Assembly: GCA_014381745.1 (NCBI GenBank) | Contig: JACNLA010000028.1 | Coordinates: 186,001-250,000, forward strand | Direction: 5' to 3' | Source: Actinomycetota bacterium | GTDB lineage: Bacteria > Actinomycetota > Acidimicrobiia > Acidimicrobiales > MedAcidi-G1 | Length of the DNA stretch: 64,000 nt | Shown: positions 63,118 to 64,000 of the stretch, piece by piece | How the letters are laid out: each line of letters begins with the position of its first letter | Position numbering within the stretch: position 1 is the stretch's first letter | Notes under the pieces: model-generated | Seen by the model: only the letters and a program-made list of their open reading frames with translations | Database searches by the model: none | Told to the model about the DNA's origin: nothing | Position numbers and translations under genes: made by a program

Positions 63118-64000
63118 ATGGATGACGTTCCGGGGATCAACCATGCAAGGGTGAGCCGCTGGCTCTCACCGCTGGTCGGTGGAATCGACGGCACCCTCAC
63201 CTTTTCAAAGATCGCCGGCGGCCACTCCAACCTCACGTTCGCTGTCAGCGACGAATCGGCTCGCCGCTGGGTTCTGCGCCGCCCGCCTCTGGGAAACGTG
63301 CTGGCAACGGCGCACGACATGGCGAGGGAGCACAAGGTCATCAGCGCCCTGGCCGACAGCGACGTTCCTGTCCCCGGAATCATCGGTATGTGCGCCGACA
63401 CAGACGTCAACGACGCACCCTTTTATGTGATGGAGTTCGTGGACGGCTCCGTCATTCGCACCATCGAGGATGCCCACCAGCACCCGGTCGATCTCCGGCG
63501 CCGGATGGGTCAGTCTCTCGTGACCGTGCTGGCTCGTATCCACGAGGTTGACGTGGATGCCGTGGGGCTCGCCGAGTTGGGCCGCCGAGAGGGCTACATA
63601 GCAAGGCAACTCAAGAGGTGGAAGAGGCAGTTTCTTGAGTCGGCTGACCGCGAGGTGCCACACGTCCTTGAGGTCCACGACACCCTGGCCTCCCGTATTC
63701 CCGAACAACAGGGGGTCGGCATCGTCCACGGTGACTACAGAATCGACAACACCATCGTGGGATCGGACGGCAATGTCGCTGCGGTCCTGGATTGGGAACT
63801 CTGCACCCTCGGAGACGTTTTGGCTGACGTGGCCGCCATGATCGCGTATTCAGACGAGCGGGCGTCCAGCGGGGCCGCTCTGCCGATGTCGGCCGAGGGT
63901 TTCCCGAACCCTGACGAGGTCCGGAGCCTCTACGAAGCCATCAGCTCGCGAAGTCTTGCCGATCTCGACTTCTACGTTGCGTTCGCATACTGGCGTACTG
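63118..64000 (+). CDS. Phosphotransferase family (APH/choline-kinase fold), 3' end outside window
   Basis: My own translation of this region gives an open frame of 294 codons running off the window. The protein kinase-like fold is shown by KIAGGHSNLTFAV (nucleotide loop), FYVMEFVDGSVI, the catalytic Brenner motif HGDYRIDN and the metal motif VLDWELCTLGD. Proteins of this type with a following acyl-CoA dehydrogenase domain (ACAD10/11) occur; whether such a fusion or separate gene follows is outside the window. Confidence 0.85.
   Translation, partial: MDDVPGINHARVSRWLSPLVGGIDGTLTFSKIAGGHSNLTFAVSDESARRWVLRRPPLGNVLATAHDMAREHKVISALADSDVPVPGIIGMCADTDVNDAPFYVMEFVDGSVIRTIEDAHQHPVDLRRRMGQSLVTVLARIHEVDVDAVGLAELGRREGYIARQLKRWKRQFLESADREVPHVLEVHDTLASRIPEQQGVGIVHGDYRIDNTIVGSDGNVAAVLDWELCTLGDVLADVAAMIAYSDERASSGAALPMSAEGFPNPDEVRSLYEAISSRSLADLDFYVAFAYWRT

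Overview
This 64 kb window is a dense, GC-rich chromosomal segment with about 60 protein genes, short spacers and many 4-bp gene overlaps. The gene content points to a high-GC actinobacterium outside the classical Streptomyces/Mycobacterium groups, most likely of the Acidimicrobiia type. Evidence for this is a fused FbiC (coenzyme F420), mycothione reductase (mycothiol), a GarA/MerR/bifunctional-nuclease/gcvH cluster, a BldD homologue, a FolP2-type pterin synthase and many leaderless promoters. I see no insertion sequence, prophage, CRISPR array, rRNA or tRNA gene. The window ends inside a phosphotransferase gene.

Layout. 1-9.6 kb: a PBP4-type carboxypeptidase and a divergent FIST sensor protein, then transketolase and transaldolase, fbiC and a LOG-family protein. 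9.4-13.2 kb: a minus-strand glycolate oxidase operon (glcD, glcE, glcF and a small protein). 13.2-19 kb: a ClC channel with CBS domains, facing a minus-strand run of pyruvate kinase, MobA, rhodanese, RNase D and a small acidic protein. 19-23.4 kb: glycerophosphodiesterase, a CopD-like membrane protein, a 730-bp gene-free stretch that looks like a large structured RNA plus a structured leader, a small membrane protein, a nucleotidase and a nucleotidyltransferase. 23.1-34.6 kb: a tandem glycine riboswitch and gcvP, acyl-CoA dehydrogenase, mycothione reductase, an SDR, acyl-CoA synthetase, chorismate synthase, a class II aldolase and gcvT. 34.6-39.6 kb: a regulator/nuclease pair, then the cluster pgsA-gcvH-FHA-merR-hpt-bfn on the minus strand, and a HIT protein. 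39.6-46.3 kb: a DUF2079 membrane protein, an SRAP (HMCES) protein, an unknown membrane-anchored protein, a lipoprotein receptor and a methyltransferase. 46.3-63 kb: conserved housekeeping genes, mostly minus strand (Rieske, ftsX, ftsE, prfB, secA, bldD-like, rsmE, dnaJ, hrcA, lepA, holA, folP2-like, comEC, comEA, thioredoxin-TPR) with rpsT on the plus strand.

How the parts fit. Glycine cleavage is split three ways: gcvP is behind a glycine riboswitch, while gcvT and gcvH sit at separate promoters with no leader that could hold one. Together with glycolate oxidase this gives a route for C2 compounds. Transketolase, transaldolase and pyruvate kinase cover central carbon metabolism. secA, ftsEX, prfB, rsmE, dnaJ/hrcA, lepA and rpsT make a translation/secretion/quality-control block.

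The least explained part is 20.3-21.0 kb. There a promoter with a good -35 box and two 21-bp-spaced direct repeats precedes about 400 nt that can fold into a multibranched RNA, next to a gene for a small membrane protein.
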